DNA of 59,756 nt from positions 1-59,756 of the forward strand of contig CBFHHV010000006.1 of assembly GCA_965655775.1 (NCBI GenBank). The letters are read 5' to 3'. The stretch's first letter is position 1. Every line of letters starts with the position of its first letter. Below the pieces are notes generated by a model. That model saw nothing but the letters and a program-made list of their open reading frames with translations. It ran no database searches and was not told the DNA's origin. Origin of the DNA: Marisimplicoccus sp965655775. GTDB taxonomy: Bacteria; Bacteroidota; Bacteroidia; Flavobacteriales; Flavobacteriaceae. A program made the position numbers and the translations under genes. Below are positions 41,164 through 50,906 of this stretch, in pieces.

Positions 41164-42231
41164 TTATTGAACAAACTCCTTAAACGTTAATTGATTGTCA
41201 ATCCACTTATTAAATTCTTCTTCTGTCTCTACAATTATTTTCATCTGCATATTGTAATGAGAAGCTCCACAAATTTTATTACATAAAAGTAAAAAATCAA
41301 ATTCATATGGGTCAAGAGGAAATTCACCCTCGGCTACAAGTTCTTCACTTTTATCAAATCTAATTTTGTTGATTTTTCTAACCTTCTCCACAATTTCAGG
41401 TCTTAATCTAATTTCCTGAGTTGTAACATCTGGAATAAAGGCAAACTGATTAATCATTCCAGGTACTGCATTCATTTGCGCTCTAAAGTGAGGCATAAAT
41501 GCAGAATGGAGAACATCTTGTGATCTAATTCTAAATACAACTTCACGATTGACTGGTAAATGTAATTCTTGTACAACAATATCATCGTCACCATTTCTAT
41601 CTGTTGGATCAATACCAACTAAATTCTTTCCATCAAAATCTTGAAGGAACCTTACATTTGCATCACCCAGAACACCGTCCTCTCCAGCATATCTAGCTTT
41701 CCAGTTAAATTGTTGAGCATATAATTCAACAACAAGAGCTTCATCATTCTCTTCAATAGTCATAATATCGACCCAAGTAAACAGTCCGTAAAGAATTAGT
41801 CCTGCTAGTGAAATTGTTGGTATTATGGTCCAAACACCTTCCAAAAAGTTACTATCAGCAAAAAATAATGCCTTTCTTTTTTTGTTACCCCTATATTTAA
41901 ATGCAAAATAATGAAGCAGAGCTTGAGTTACGGTTTGAACAAAAAATATCACTGCAAAAGAAAACCAAAGAAGGCTATCATAATTTTCTCCATGTACAGA
42001 GGCAGACTCTGGAAGAATAACATCACCATATTGAAAAAAAGAAAATATTGTTAAAGCATAAATAAAAATCAAGAAAAGAAACATTAGCTTTCCTTGAATG
42101 TCATTGTCTTTATCAGTTGCTATCTCATCATTTTTATAATCAGCTGGCTTAGAAAGTTCAAGAATTTTAGTTAATTGCCATACTGCAATTGAAATTAAAA
42201 TTAATGATGTTAAAACAAGTAATAATGTCAT
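41164..42231 (-). CDS. coxB: Cytochrome c oxidase subunit II
   Basis: A 355-residue protein. Three hydrophobic segments (about 1-20, 48-66 and 85-112 region, then 130-150) precede the periplasmic cupredoxin domain. The CuA site is complete: His in VLHSAFMPHF, then LLCNKICGASHYNMQM with the C-x-x-x-C pair, His and Met. A 30-residue charged insert (RPEIVEKVRKINKIRFDK region) lies before the last strands, usual in this phylum. No cytochrome c domain is fused, so electrons must come from a separate cytochrome such as ActE. It starts 1 base after actF and ends 14 before coxA. Confidence 0.95.
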   Translation of the reverse strand: MTLLLVLTSLILISIAVWQLTKILELSKPADYKNDEIATDKDNDIQGKLMFLFLIFIYALTIFSFFQYGDVILPESASVHGENYDSLLWFSFAVIFFVQTVTQALLHYFAFKYRGNKKRKALFFADSNFLEGVWTIIPTISLAGLILYGLFTWVDIMTIEENDEALVVELYAQQFNWKARYAGEDGVLGDANVRFLQDFDGKNLVGIDPTDRNGDDDIVVQELHLPVNREVVFRIRSQDVLHSAFMPHFRAQMNAVPGMINQFAFIPDVTTQEIRLRPEIVEKVRKINKIRFDKSEELVAEGEFPLDPYEFDFLLLCNKICGASHYNMQMKIIVETEEEFNKWIDNQLTFKEFVQ

Positions 42232-42232
42232 T

Positions 42233-43573
42233 TTAATCTAAATTATAATATTGAAACGTTTTACTTTCCTCTAAGAATGGATCTCCTTTAGCAAGAATTG
42301 GTGCTTTTGAAATTTCCTTAAATACAACATAGATAAATATCCCTAAAAAGAATAAAAATCCTCCAATCTCAGCAGGTCCAAAGGACCACATATCTCCTAC
42401 AGCAGATGGCATTATCATATTGTATACATCAAGGTAATGACCAATTATAATCACAATTCCTGTCAAAATTACAATAAAGTTAGTCTTCTTAAAATCACTA
42501 TTCATAAGAACAATTAATGGGAATATAAGATTTAATACTACCATGCCAAAAAATAAAAAGTTATAGTCTTCAATTCTAGTAATGAAATAAGTTACTTCCT
42601 CTGGTATATTTGAATACCAAATAAGCATAAACTGAGAAAACCATAAATAAGCCCAGAAAACACTTACACCAAACATGAACTTAGCCAAGTCATGAATGTG
42701 ACTATCATTTACAAAACCTAAATAATTTTGAGATTTAAGATAAATTGTAATTATAGCTAAAGTTGTAATACCTGATACAAACATACCTGCAAAAACATAC
42801 CACCCAAATAGAGTACTAAACCAGTGAGGATCTATTGACATTATCCAATCCCATGACATCATAGACTCTGAGACTAAAAAGAAAACCAAAAAGCCAGCAG
42901 AAAACTTAAATAGTTTTTTGTGAATGCTTATATTATTATTGGTATCCTGCTCTAGAGATAATTTTCGAGAAATATTTCTATACAGGACCCACCCTGATAT
43001 ATATATTATTGCCCTTATAAAAAAGAAGGGTATATTAAGATATCCAACTTTATTTCTAATTATTTCATCATCTGCAACCACCTCAGGATCCATCCAAATA
43101 AAAAGATGATTGAACTTTAATGCAGAAAATACAAGTATGATTATTACGAATATTGAACCAGGCAGAAGATATCCTGTTACTCCTTCCATTAATCTATATA
43201 ATACTATTGACCAACCTGCTTGAGAAGCTCTTTGAATTGCATAAAATGCAAGGACACCTAATGAGATCATCATAAAGAATAAAGCTGGCACATAAATTGC
43301 TGCCCATGGCTTGTTTTGTAATTGGTGAAAGACATGCTTATCATGATCATACTCATGACCAGAAGCTACATAGCTATCCTCGCCATAACCACCTCCATGA
43401 TCATCACTATGATCTTCTGCATAACCATCATGACTCATTTTAGCAACAATCTCTTTAGCTTCTTCTACATTAGAAGGTGCAGAATATAATCCAAATGCAA
43501 TACCAATAGCTCCAATAATCATTAAAATTATTGAGAGTCTTTTGATTTGTTTTGAAAACTTATAATCTGTCAT
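42233..43573 (-). CDS. actF: Alternative complex III subunit ActF (quinol:cytochrome c oxidoreductase membrane subunit)
   Basis: A 446-residue membrane protein with about ten helices. Its place between the mono-heme cytochrome gene and coxB, and segments such as SESMMSWDWIMSIDPHWFSTLFGWYVFAG and FWAYLWFSQFMLIWYSNIPEE (in parts), identify ActF, a paralogue of the NrfD-like ActC. A loop after the first helix (about 45-80) is rich in His and Asp (DHSDDHGGGYGED, HEYDHDKH). ActF is part of the membrane arm of ACIII, which oxidises quinol in place of the bc1 complex. Confidence 0.9.
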   Translation of the reverse strand: MTDYKFSKQIKRLSIILMIIGAIGIAFGLYSAPSNVEEAKEIVAKMSHDGYAEDHSDDHGGGYGEDSYVASGHEYDHDKHVFHQLQNKPWAAIYVPALFFMMISLGVLAFYAIQRASQAGWSIVLYRLMEGVTGYLLPGSIFVIIILVFSALKFNHLFIWMDPEVVADDEIIRNKVGYLNIPFFFIRAIIYISGWVLYRNISRKLSLEQDTNNNISIHKKLFKFSAGFLVFFLVSESMMSWDWIMSIDPHWFSTLFGWYVFAGMFVSGITTLAIITIYLKSQNYLGFVNDSHIHDLAKFMFGVSVFWAYLWFSQFMLIWYSNIPEEVTYFITRIEDYNFLFFGMVVLNLIFPLIVLMNSDFKKTNFIVILTGIVIIIGHYLDVYNMIMPSAVGDMWSFGPAEIGGFLFFLGIFIYVVFKEISKAPILAKGDPFLEESKTFQYYNLD

Positions 43574-43576
43574 TTA

Positions 43577-44122
43577 TTATTTTTTTGATTCTTCTCTTAA
43601 TTTCATCACGTACTGAGCAATTTGCCATCTTTCCTCTTCATTAACTTGTCCAGAATGAGAACCCATAGCATTTATTCCATACATCAAAACATGATAAATG
43701 CTCCCTGGTGTAATTTCTCGATCTATATATGCTGGTATACCAAGAAATTTTTCTCTTTGTGCTAAAATTCCCATACCATCTCCTTTATCTCCATGACATA
43801 CTGAACAATATATTTCATATAATTCTTTACCCTCACTTACATTATAATCACTTATTTCAATTGGTGATAGAAGATTAGCCTTAGCCATTTCATATCCTTC
43901 ATTTGAATCAGGGTAATCATAGGGATCCCACCCCCTAGGAATTGTTCCTTCAACTGGTATTTGTGCTTCTATTCCATTGGAAAATCCATCAGATTCAGCA
44001 TAGGTCTCATAAGCCAGAGATTCATACATATCTGGGAAATACTGGAAGTTAGGTTTTGACGGATCAAAACATGAGGTAAGCATTAAGCATACATATAATA
44101 TTATGAATAGACTATTTCTCAC
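43577..44122 (-). CDS. actE: Alternative complex III subunit ActE (mono-heme cytochrome c lipoprotein)
   Basis: A 181-residue lipoprotein. A signal peptide with lipobox LTSC (Cys about 18) is followed by one cytochrome c domain with heme motif CSVCHG (about residues 116-121) and the Met-ligand region MYGINAMGSHSGQV. In ACIII, ActE is the likely exit point passing electrons to oxidase subunit II. The start is GTG 44122, overlapping actD by 11 bases; no ATG fits better. The short spacing shows translational coupling. Confidence 0.9.
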   Translation of the reverse strand: MRNSLFIILYVCLMLTSCFDPSKPNFQYFPDMYESLAYETYAESDGFSNGIEAQIPVEGTIPRGWDPYDYPDSNEGYEMAKANLLSPIEISDYNVSEGKELYEIYCSVCHGDKGDGMGILAQREKFLGIPAYIDREITPGSIYHVLMYGINAMGSHSGQVNEEERWQIAQYVMKLREESKK

Positions 44123-44645
44123 TTTCTTCTTTTACTTCTTTTATTGATATTGCCCCCATTTTTTTTAGCATGGTCTTTGTCTTTGATAAATTTGATCCAG
44201 ATTCCATGTCTATTAAAAACTTATCGTCAGTTGTTGATGGATCTGGATTTTCTGGTTCTTTAAATGGCCATAACTTACTTCTCATGTAAAAAGTAATTAC
44301 CATTAAATGTGCAGCAAAAAAAACTGTCATCTCAAAAATTATTGGCACAAAAGAAGGTATGTTTTCAATTAATGTAAAGCTCGGTTTACCACCTATATCC
44401 TGAGGCCAATCTAAAATCATTATATAATACATCATTAAAACGGCAACAGTGAATCCAATACATCCATAAATGAATGTTGCTATAGAGATATTTGTTGGTT
44501 TAAGTTTCATTGCTTTATCCAATCCATGGACAGGGAACGGGGTATACACCTCATATATATACATCTTATTTTTCACAATCTCTTTTACTGCATCTAATAG
44601 GATGTCATCATCATCAAACATTACATGTAGTCTTTTAGCACTCAT
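44112..44645 (-). CDS. actD: Alternative complex III subunit ActD (DUF3341)
   Basis: A 177-residue protein of the DUF3341 family. The cytoplasmic N-terminal part (about 1-55) has the typical YEVYTPFPVHGLDKAMKLK segment, followed by two membrane helices (about 57-78 and 98-120, IPSFVPIIFEMTVFFAAHLMV in part) and a C-terminal tail with DDKFLIDM. ActD is a structural subunit of ACIII close to ActC and ActF. The stop overlaps the actE start, and the ATG overlaps the actC stop by one base. Confidence 0.92.
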   Translation of the reverse strand: MSAKRLHVMFDDDDILLDAVKEIVKNKMYIYEVYTPFPVHGLDKAMKLKPTNISIATFIYGCIGFTVAVLMMYYIMILDWPQDIGGKPSFTLIENIPSFVPIIFEMTVFFAAHLMVITFYMRSKLWPFKEPENPDPSTTDDKFLIDMESGSNLSKTKTMLKKMGAISIKEVKEESEK

Positions 44646-46027
44646 TACTTATCTCTATTTTTCTTATATGTTTCACCAGATGATTTTAGAATAGTCTTGA
44701 TCTCTGCTTGAGCTACTACAGGAAAACTTCTAGCATATAATAAAAATAATACGAAGAAGAACCCAATTGTCCCAATGAATATACCTATATCAACAAAAGT
44801 AGGAGAAAACATTGTCCATGAAGATGGAAGATAGTCTCTATGTAGAGATGTAACAATTATTACAAATCTTTCAAACCACATCCCAATATTAACAACAATT
44901 GAAATTATAAACGACCAAATGATATTTGTTCTTATTTTTTTTATCCACATCACCTGAGGTGAAACAACATTACAAGACATCATTAAAAAGTATGCCCACC
45001 AATATGGTCCAGTTGCTCTATTTAAAAATGCGTATTGCTCATACTCTACTCCTGAATACCATGCTATAAATAACTCAGTAATATATGCACAACCTACAAT
45101 TGAACCTGTAATCATTATAACGATATTCATCATCTCTATGTGCTGAAGTGTTATATAACTTTCAAGCCTTGACACCTTTCTCATAATGATCAATAATGTT
45201 TGAACCATTGCAAATCCTGAAAAAATTGCACCAGCAACAAAGTAAGGTGGAAATATTGTTGTATGCCATCCTGGAATTACAGAAGTTGCAAAATCAAATG
45301 ATACTATAGTGTGAACAGATAGTACAAGAGGAGTTGCTAAACCTGCTAGAACTAGAGAAACTTCTTCAAATCTTTGCCAATCTTTTGCTCTACCTGACCA
45401 TCCAAAACTAAGTAAACTATACATTTTCTTTCTAAAAGGTTTAACAGCTCTATCCCTAATCATTGCAAAATCTGGAAGTAAACCTGTCCACCAGAATACA
45501 AGAGATACGGTTAGATAAGTTGAAATTGCAAATACATCCCACAATAGAGGAGAATTAAAATTAACCCATAAAGAACCAAATTGATTTGGAATGGGAAAGA
45601 ACCAGTAAACAAGCCAGGGTCTTCCCATATGAATAAGTGGAAATAAACCTGCCTGAATTACAGAGAATATTGTCATTGCCTCTGCAGATCTATTAATTCC
45701 CATTCTCCATTTTTGTCTAAAAAGAAGTAATACAGCAGAGATTAATGTACCGGCGTGTCCAATACCTACCCACCAAACAAAATTTGTAATATCCCAAGCC
45801 CAACCAACAGTTTTGTTTAAACCCCAGGTTCCAATACCCGTTCCTATTGTATATACTATACATCCTAGACCCCATAAGAATACAACCATTGAGATTGAAA
45901 AAGCAATCCACCAATCTCGATCTGGAGGAGTTTCTACAGGCCTAGCTATGTCATTTGAAATATCTGCATAAGATTTATCACCAAGTACAAGGGGTTTTCT
46001 AATAGGAGCTTCGTAATGCGATGACAT
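44645..46027 (-). CDS. actC: Alternative complex III subunit ActC (NrfD-like membrane protein)
   Basis: A 460-residue polysulfide reductase NrfD-family protein with about ten helices. FVWWVGIGHAGTLISAVLLLF, SLWVNFNSPLLWDVFAISTYL, PLVLSVHTIVSFDFATSVIPGWH and MSCNVVSPQVMW (each in part) are typical ActC segments. It contains the quinol-oxidation site region of ACIII next to the Fe-S subunit ActB. It lies 2 bases after actB and overlaps actD by one base. Confidence 0.94.
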   Translation of the reverse strand: MSSHYEAPIRKPLVLGDKSYADISNDIARPVETPPDRDWWIAFSISMVVFLWGLGCIVYTIGTGIGTWGLNKTVGWAWDITNFVWWVGIGHAGTLISAVLLLFRQKWRMGINRSAEAMTIFSVIQAGLFPLIHMGRPWLVYWFFPIPNQFGSLWVNFNSPLLWDVFAISTYLTVSLVFWWTGLLPDFAMIRDRAVKPFRKKMYSLLSFGWSGRAKDWQRFEEVSLVLAGLATPLVLSVHTIVSFDFATSVIPGWHTTIFPPYFVAGAIFSGFAMVQTLLIIMRKVSRLESYITLQHIEMMNIVIMITGSIVGCAYITELFIAWYSGVEYEQYAFLNRATGPYWWAYFLMMSCNVVSPQVMWIKKIRTNIIWSFIISIVVNIGMWFERFVIIVTSLHRDYLPSSWTMFSPTFVDIGIFIGTIGFFFVLFLLYARSFPVVAQAEIKTILKSSGETYKKNRDK

Positions 46028-46029
46028 AT

Positions 46030-49000
46030 CTATATTTTTTTACTATTTCTAATCTTAACCTGATACAAAACATTTGGTTTAGTGCCAATACTTTCTAAAA
46101 CTCTGTAGGTTCTGTCTCCATCCTTTACACCCAGGATTTCACTTTCTTTATCATTGATATCCCCAAATACAATAGCATTATCACTACATGATTCAGAGCA
46201 TGCTGTTTTGAATTCTCCATCTCTTACTCTTCTACCCTCTTTTTTGGCATCAAGAATAGTCTTTTGTGTCTTTTGAATACATAATGAACATTTCTCCATC
46301 ACACCTCTTGATCTTACATTTACATCAGGATTAATTGCCATTCTTCCAAGATCATTGTTCATATTATAATCGAATTCATCATTTTGTGAATACTGAAACC
46401 AATTAAATCTTCTAACCTTGTAAGGACAATTATTAGCACAATACCTGGTACCAACACATCTATTATATGCCATTTGATTTTGTCCCTGTCTACCATGAGA
46501 TGTTGCAGCAACAGGACAAACTGTTTCACAAGGAGCATGATTACAATGCATACACATAACAGGCTGGAAAACAACCTGCGGGTTAGCAGATGCTATTTCA
46601 AGTTCAGCAGATGTTGACTTATACTCAGAAAAACCACGAGTAGAATCCTTAGCCTCAACATCTCCTTTAATAGTATCCTGAGACGAATAGTATCTATCAA
46701 TTCTAATCCAGTGCATATCTCTGGATTTTCTAACCTCTTCTTTTCCTACTACAGGAACATTATTCTCAGCATGACAAGCAATTACACAAGCTCCACAACC
46801 ATTACACTTATTTAAATCAATTGACAGATTAAAATGATGACCAGTAGATCTATCAAATTCTCTCCATATATCTACCTCTTTAGACGTAACCTTAGTCTCA
46901 ATGTGGTTCTTTGACACCATAACTGTCGGATTCCAAACCGATTTATCCTCTTCTATAAATTCTTCAAGTATAGTTTCTTTTATTATCTCATCTCGACCCA
47001 TCATTGTGTTATGTAATTGGATACATGCAAACTCATGGTCACCCTTTACTTTGGTCACATTTACTTTGTGAATCTTCTTAAAGTCATCATAAAATTTAAA
47101 AGCATTAACTCCAACATTCATCTCTTCACTCATTGCTTGAGTTTTTCCATAACCGAGAGCTAATCCAACAGTTCCTGGGGTTTGACCAGGCTGAATAATT
47201 ACAGGGACTTTTATACTATTCTTATCATTGCTAACATTAACATAACTTCCATTTAATGCACCATTTGATACATTGTAGTTCTTTAGCCCAAGTCTTTCAG
47301 CATCCTTATATGACACAGTAAGATAATTATCCCATGTTACTCTCGTTACAGGGTCTGGGAACTCTTGTAGCCAGGGATTTGAAGATTGTTGTCCATCTCC
47401 AAGTCCTATCTTTGTGTAGAGCACAAGTTCTAATTCATCATTGCTCTGAATAGGTAAATTATCTAGATTCAAAGAGGTTTTGATTCTTCTGGGAGCATTA
47501 TTTTCATAGGAATAATAAAACCCGTCTTGAAGAGATTTTCCCCAAGTCTTACCTTTTAAAATATTTGTTCTCCAATTAGTTTTAATTTCATCATAGAAAC
47601 TATTATTAGACCCTGATAGAGTTAGTATTATATCTTGAAACTGATTTGTATCAAAGAGTGGTTTTATAGTAGGTTGACTAAGATAGTAATGACCCGATTT
47701 AAATTCATAATCACCCCATGATTCAAGATAATGTGGAGTAGCAGCTACATATTTACAGCTATTTGCAGTCTCATCTTCTTTCATGCTAAAGCATAATGAA
47801 AAGTCTAGTTTGCTCACAAGCTCTAAAAATTCTTCAGAGTTTGGAAGTGTATAGCCTGGGTTAACACCGGCTGTAATAATTCCACTTATTTTACCTGATT
47901 TCAATTCATCAATCGTGTTTAGAAGATTTAAGTTACTTCCTTGATAAATTAATCTTGGTGATGTTATATCAAATGCGTCACTTTTGATAAATTCATTAAT
48001 CATTAATACAATCTCTTGAGAATCTACATCATCAAGTCCAGATATTACAACTGCCTTATTTCCAGATTGTTTTATAGAGTCAATAGCTAACTTTACATAT
48101 CTGTCAAGATAAGGGCCTAAAGCTGGACCAGAGTATTTCTGATTTGTTAACTCTAAATAAATACTTTGTAGAACATATTTTAACTCACTAGGTTTTGCCA
48201 TTACTCTATTATCGGCATTTGCACCTGTCAAAGTCATATTTGATTCAAATTGAAGGTGATAGGACATAGAGTATTCATTCTCTTTGTTGGGTAAACGATT
48301 CTTTGACCAACCTGATGAATAATTCCCACCTTGCCAGTCAGACATAAAATCAGCATCAATTGATATTATTGTATCTGATAGTGAAAAATCGTAATCAGCT
48401 AATGCTCTTTTACCATAAAAATTCTCAAATGCATCTAATGCAGAGCTATTAGATACTGAATCATACACAACGTGTTGAATGTTAGGATACTTGTTTATGA
48501 AATCTGTAATAATTTTTTCTGTTGTTGGACTAGCAAAAGATTGTGTAAGTAGTACTACTTTTTTATTTTGAGCTGAAAGGTTCTCAAGTTCAGACTTAAC
48601 AGACAGATTAAAATCATTCCAACTAATGTTTTGACCTGACACCTTTGGACCTTGAAGTCTGTATATGTCATACATTGAAAGAACAGATGCATTTATTCGA
48701 GCATTAGTACAATTCATCGAATTTGCATCTTTATTTCCTTTAATAAAGATTGGACGTCCTTCTCTTGTCTTAACTAATACGCTACTAAAGTCAAATCCAT
48801 CTGCAATGGTTGTAGCATAATAATTTGCCATACCTGGAATAATTCGATCAGGCTGAACAACATAAGGAACAGACTTAATTACGGGTCCTTCACAGCCAAC
48901 TATAGCTGCAGCAGCTGTACTAAAGCCTGCATATTTTAGGAAATCTCTTCTATTTGGATTTTCATTTTGATCTTCTTTACCAACAGGAAGTTTTTCAGCA

Positions 49001-49086
49001 AATTCGTTTTGTTCTAGTTTCTCAACAATCTCGCTACCCTTGTTCAGCTCCTCAAAACCCTTCCAATAAATGTTCTTCTTTCCCAT
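46030..49086 (-). CDS. actB: Alternative complex III subunit ActB (Fe-S/molybdopterin oxidoreductase-like)
   Basis: A 1018-residue subunit. A Tat-like sequence NRRDFLKYAGFS (about 46-57) is embedded after a 45-residue N-terminal region, as in the TAT-variant family. Residues about 60-720 form a molybdopterin oxidoreductase-like domain that in ACIII lacks the cofactor. The C-terminal ferredoxin-like part holds the cluster cysteines: CNGCGACVIAC, CMHCNHAPCETVCP, CVGTRYCANNCP, CSLC and CSESC. These fit three 4Fe-4S and one 3Fe-4S clusters. ActB relays electrons from quinol to the hemes of ActA and ActE. Confidence 0.95.
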   Translation of the reverse strand: MGKKNIYWKGFEELNKGSEIVEKLEQNEFAEKLPVGKEDQNENPNRRDFLKYAGFSTAAAAIVGCEGPVIKSVPYVVQPDRIIPGMANYYATTIADGFDFSSVLVKTREGRPIFIKGNKDANSMNCTNARINASVLSMYDIYRLQGPKVSGQNISWNDFNLSVKSELENLSAQNKKVVLLTQSFASPTTEKIITDFINKYPNIQHVVYDSVSNSSALDAFENFYGKRALADYDFSLSDTIISIDADFMSDWQGGNYSSGWSKNRLPNKENEYSMSYHLQFESNMTLTGANADNRVMAKPSELKYVLQSIYLELTNQKYSGPALGPYLDRYVKLAIDSIKQSGNKAVVISGLDDVDSQEIVLMINEFIKSDAFDITSPRLIYQGSNLNLLNTIDELKSGKISGIITAGVNPGYTLPNSEEFLELVSKLDFSLCFSMKEDETANSCKYVAATPHYLESWGDYEFKSGHYYLSQPTIKPLFDTNQFQDIILTLSGSNNSFYDEIKTNWRTNILKGKTWGKSLQDGFYYSYENNAPRRIKTSLNLDNLPIQSNDELELVLYTKIGLGDGQQSSNPWLQEFPDPVTRVTWDNYLTVSYKDAERLGLKNYNVSNGALNGSYVNVSNDKNSIKVPVIIQPGQTPGTVGLALGYGKTQAMSEEMNVGVNAFKFYDDFKKIHKVNVTKVKGDHEFACIQLHNTMMGRDEIIKETILEEFIEEDKSVWNPTVMVSKNHIETKVTSKEVDIWREFDRSTGHHFNLSIDLNKCNGCGACVIACHAENNVPVVGKEEVRKSRDMHWIRIDRYYSSQDTIKGDVEAKDSTRGFSEYKSTSAELEIASANPQVVFQPVMCMHCNHAPCETVCPVAATSHGRQGQNQMAYNRCVGTRYCANNCPYKVRRFNWFQYSQNDEFDYNMNNDLGRMAINPDVNVRSRGVMEKCSLCIQKTQKTILDAKKEGRRVRDGEFKTACSESCSDNAIVFGDINDKESEILGVKDGDRTYRVLESIGTKPNVLYQVKIRNSKKI

Positions 49087-49092
49087 ATTAAA

Positions 49093-50367
49093 CTAGTAAT
49101 GACATTTAGCACATTCAATACCTCCAAGTTGAGCAACAGTAAGTTGCTCAACTCCATATTTTTTTGATAATTCTTCGTGAACTTTTTGATAGTACTCATT
49201 ATCCTTATCAACATTGCTCTCTCTATGGCAATCAATACACCAACCCATTGTTAAAGGAGAGTATTGATACATTATTTCCATTTCCTCAACAGGTCCATGA
49301 CATGTTTGACATTCAATTTGTGCAACTTGAGCATGCTGAGCATGATTAAAGTAAACAAAATCCGGAAGATTGTGAATTCTTATCCATTTTACTGGCTGAG
49401 TGTTTCCTGTGTAAACTTGATTTTCTTCATCCCATCCAACAGCACTATATAACTTTTTAATTTCGTTAGTATAGAAGTCTTTTGTGTATCCATTTTCAAG
49501 ATCTTCTTCACCATTGTATTCACCAATATACTCGTGACAATTCATACATACATTTAGTGAAGGTATTCCAGAGTGTTTAGAAACTCTTGCTGAAGAATGA
49601 CAATACTTACATTCAATTTGATTTGCTCCTGCATGAATTTTATGAGAATAATGAATTGGTTGAATTGGGGCATAACCCTGATCAATTCCAATTTGCATTA
49701 AATAACCATATGTAAAGTAAGCACTAGATAATAAAAAACCAATCACAAGTAAGAACATTATAAATTGATTTTCAACAATAGTCTTCCAGAGTGGTTTAAT
49801 TTTTCTTTTTGGTTCAACCTCAATTTTAACTCCGCTAGCATTCGCAATTTTAATTAATGTACTTTGCACCAAGAATAACATCACGATCAAAATTGTGAAG
49901 ATGACAATAGCAACTGCTAATATTATATTTACAGATATATCAGAGCCTTGACTAACAGTTTGAGCATTAGCTACAGCCGGCGCAGGTGCAGGAGGAGTGA
50001 AATTTGTATATGCTAAAATATTATCAATCTGCTCATTAGAAAATTGTGGATAATTTGTCATAACCGCTCGGTTATATTCTTCCCAGATAGCAACAGCCTG
50101 AGGGTCACCATCTTTAATCATCTGCGTACCATTTTTTATCCAGCTGTACAACCATTCTTTGTCGTACTTTTCAGTAACGCCTCTTAAAGCAGGACCAACT
50201 GCTTTTCTATTAAGCTGATGACAAGCAGCACAATTTGTATTAAATAAAGCTTTTCCAGCTTGTATATCTGCTTCTTGGGAAGTCCCTAAACAAGGGAAAA
50301 GCAGTGTTACTAAAAGAATCCTTTTTAAGTGTAACATTAGTAGGGGGGCGATAAAGTTTTTGTTCAT
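49093..50367 (-). CDS. actA: Alternative complex III subunit ActA (multiheme cytochrome c with fused mono-heme domain)
   Basis: About 424 residues with six C-x-x-C-H heme motifs. One, CAACH, lies in an N-terminal cytochrome c domain (about 35-115, with CHQLNRKAVGPAL). Five (CKYCH, CMNCH, CQTCH, CIDCH and CAKCH at the very end) lie in the pentaheme domain. Two membrane helices (ILAVAIVIFTILIVMLFLVQ and FIMFLLVIGFLLSSAYFTYG) separate the two parts. The pentaheme part is the classical ActA; the N-terminal mono-heme fusion is usual in Bacteroidota. ATG 50367 is preferred over TTG 50397; ATG 50337 is also possible. It is the first gene of the ACIII-oxidase operon. Confidence 0.92.
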   Translation of the reverse strand: MNKNFIAPLLMLHLKRILLVTLLFPCLGTSQEADIQAGKALFNTNCAACHQLNRKAVGPALRGVTEKYDKEWLYSWIKNGTQMIKDGDPQAVAIWEEYNRAVMTNYPQFSNEQIDNILAYTNFTPPAPAPAVANAQTVSQGSDISVNIILAVAIVIFTILIVMLFLVQSTLIKIANASGVKIEVEPKRKIKPLWKTIVENQFIMFLLVIGFLLSSAYFTYGYLMQIGIDQGYAPIQPIHYSHKIHAGANQIECKYCHSSARVSKHSGIPSLNVCMNCHEYIGEYNGEEDLENGYTKDFYTNEIKKLYSAVGWDEENQVYTGNTQPVKWIRIHNLPDFVYFNHAQHAQVAQIECQTCHGPVEEMEIMYQYSPLTMGWCIDCHRESNVDKDNEYYQKVHEELSKKYGVEQLTVAQLGGIECAKCHY

Positions 50368-50402
50368 TTTAGTAAAGTGATTTAAACACTTTTTCAAGAC
50401 AA

Positions 50403-50410
50403 CAAATTTA
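50403..50410 (-). promoter_or_regulatory. -7 promoter box for the ACIII-oxidase operon
   Basis: On the minus strand the sequence is TAAATTTG (TAnnTTTG), 35 bases before ATG 50367 of actA. Transcription would start near 50396, which argues against the TTG start at 50397. Confidence 0.5.
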
Positions 50411-50505
50411 AGTCATAAACGTCATTTTAAAAACTCTAAAATCAACAAATATTTAATTTATATTTAATTTATAATCATTCTAAATAACAAGTTAAATCAT
50501 TTTGT

Positions 50506-50513
50506 TAAATTTG
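50506..50513 (+). promoter_or_regulatory. -7 promoter box for the SPOR-domain gene
   Basis: TAAATTTG matches TAnnTTTG and ends 12 bases before ATG 50526. Confidence 0.45.
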
Positions 50514-50525
50514 AGAAATATATTT

Positions 50526-50906
50526 ATGTTAAAAATTCGATTTTTATTAGTATTTACAAGTGTTTACTTATATAGTGGTTCACTTAATGGTCAAGAAAAT
50601 TCTATAAGATATAATGATACTCTCACTAAGAAATTTTATGATTTAAAAAAAGAATATAGTAAACGAGTTTATGAGTCTACTTTTTATACTATTCAAATCT
50701 ATTATGGGGGTCTTCTAGAAGCTGATTCTATTCTTGAAGATTTTAGAGAAAATTATCAAGAGATTAAATCTGATTTAATATTTGAAACTCCTAATTATAA
50801 AGTTAGGATTGGTAAGTATAAAGATATAAATGTTGCATCTCAAAAATTAGAAGAAATAAGAAGGATTTATCCGAGCTCTTTTATAATAAAGCTTTCTGAT
50901 TTATAA
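50526..50906 (+). CDS. SPOR domain-containing exported protein
   Basis: A 126-residue protein with a signal peptide (about 1-22, ending SLNGQ). The C-terminal part, from FYTIQIYYGGLLEADSI through YKVRIGKYKDINVASQKLEEI to SSFIIKL, is a SPOR domain (about 55-126), the fold that binds denuded peptidoglycan glycan strands at division sites. The frame opens at TTG 50502, but that lies in the -7 box; ATG 50526 gives a proper signal peptide. It is divergent from actA and its end overlaps the convergent infB stop by 6 bases. Confidence 0.85.
   Translation: MLKIRFLLVFTSVYLYSGSLNGQENSIRYNDTLTKKFYDLKKEYSKRVYESTFYTIQIYYGGLLEADSILEDFRENYQEIKSDLIFETPNYKVRIGKYKDINVASQKLEEIRRIYPSSFIIKLSDL

Noticed and set aside
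46030..49086. ActB as an active molybdenum enzyme
   Set aside because: Its place in the intact act gene order identifies the ACIII subunit, in which the molybdopterin domain is known to lack the cofactor.
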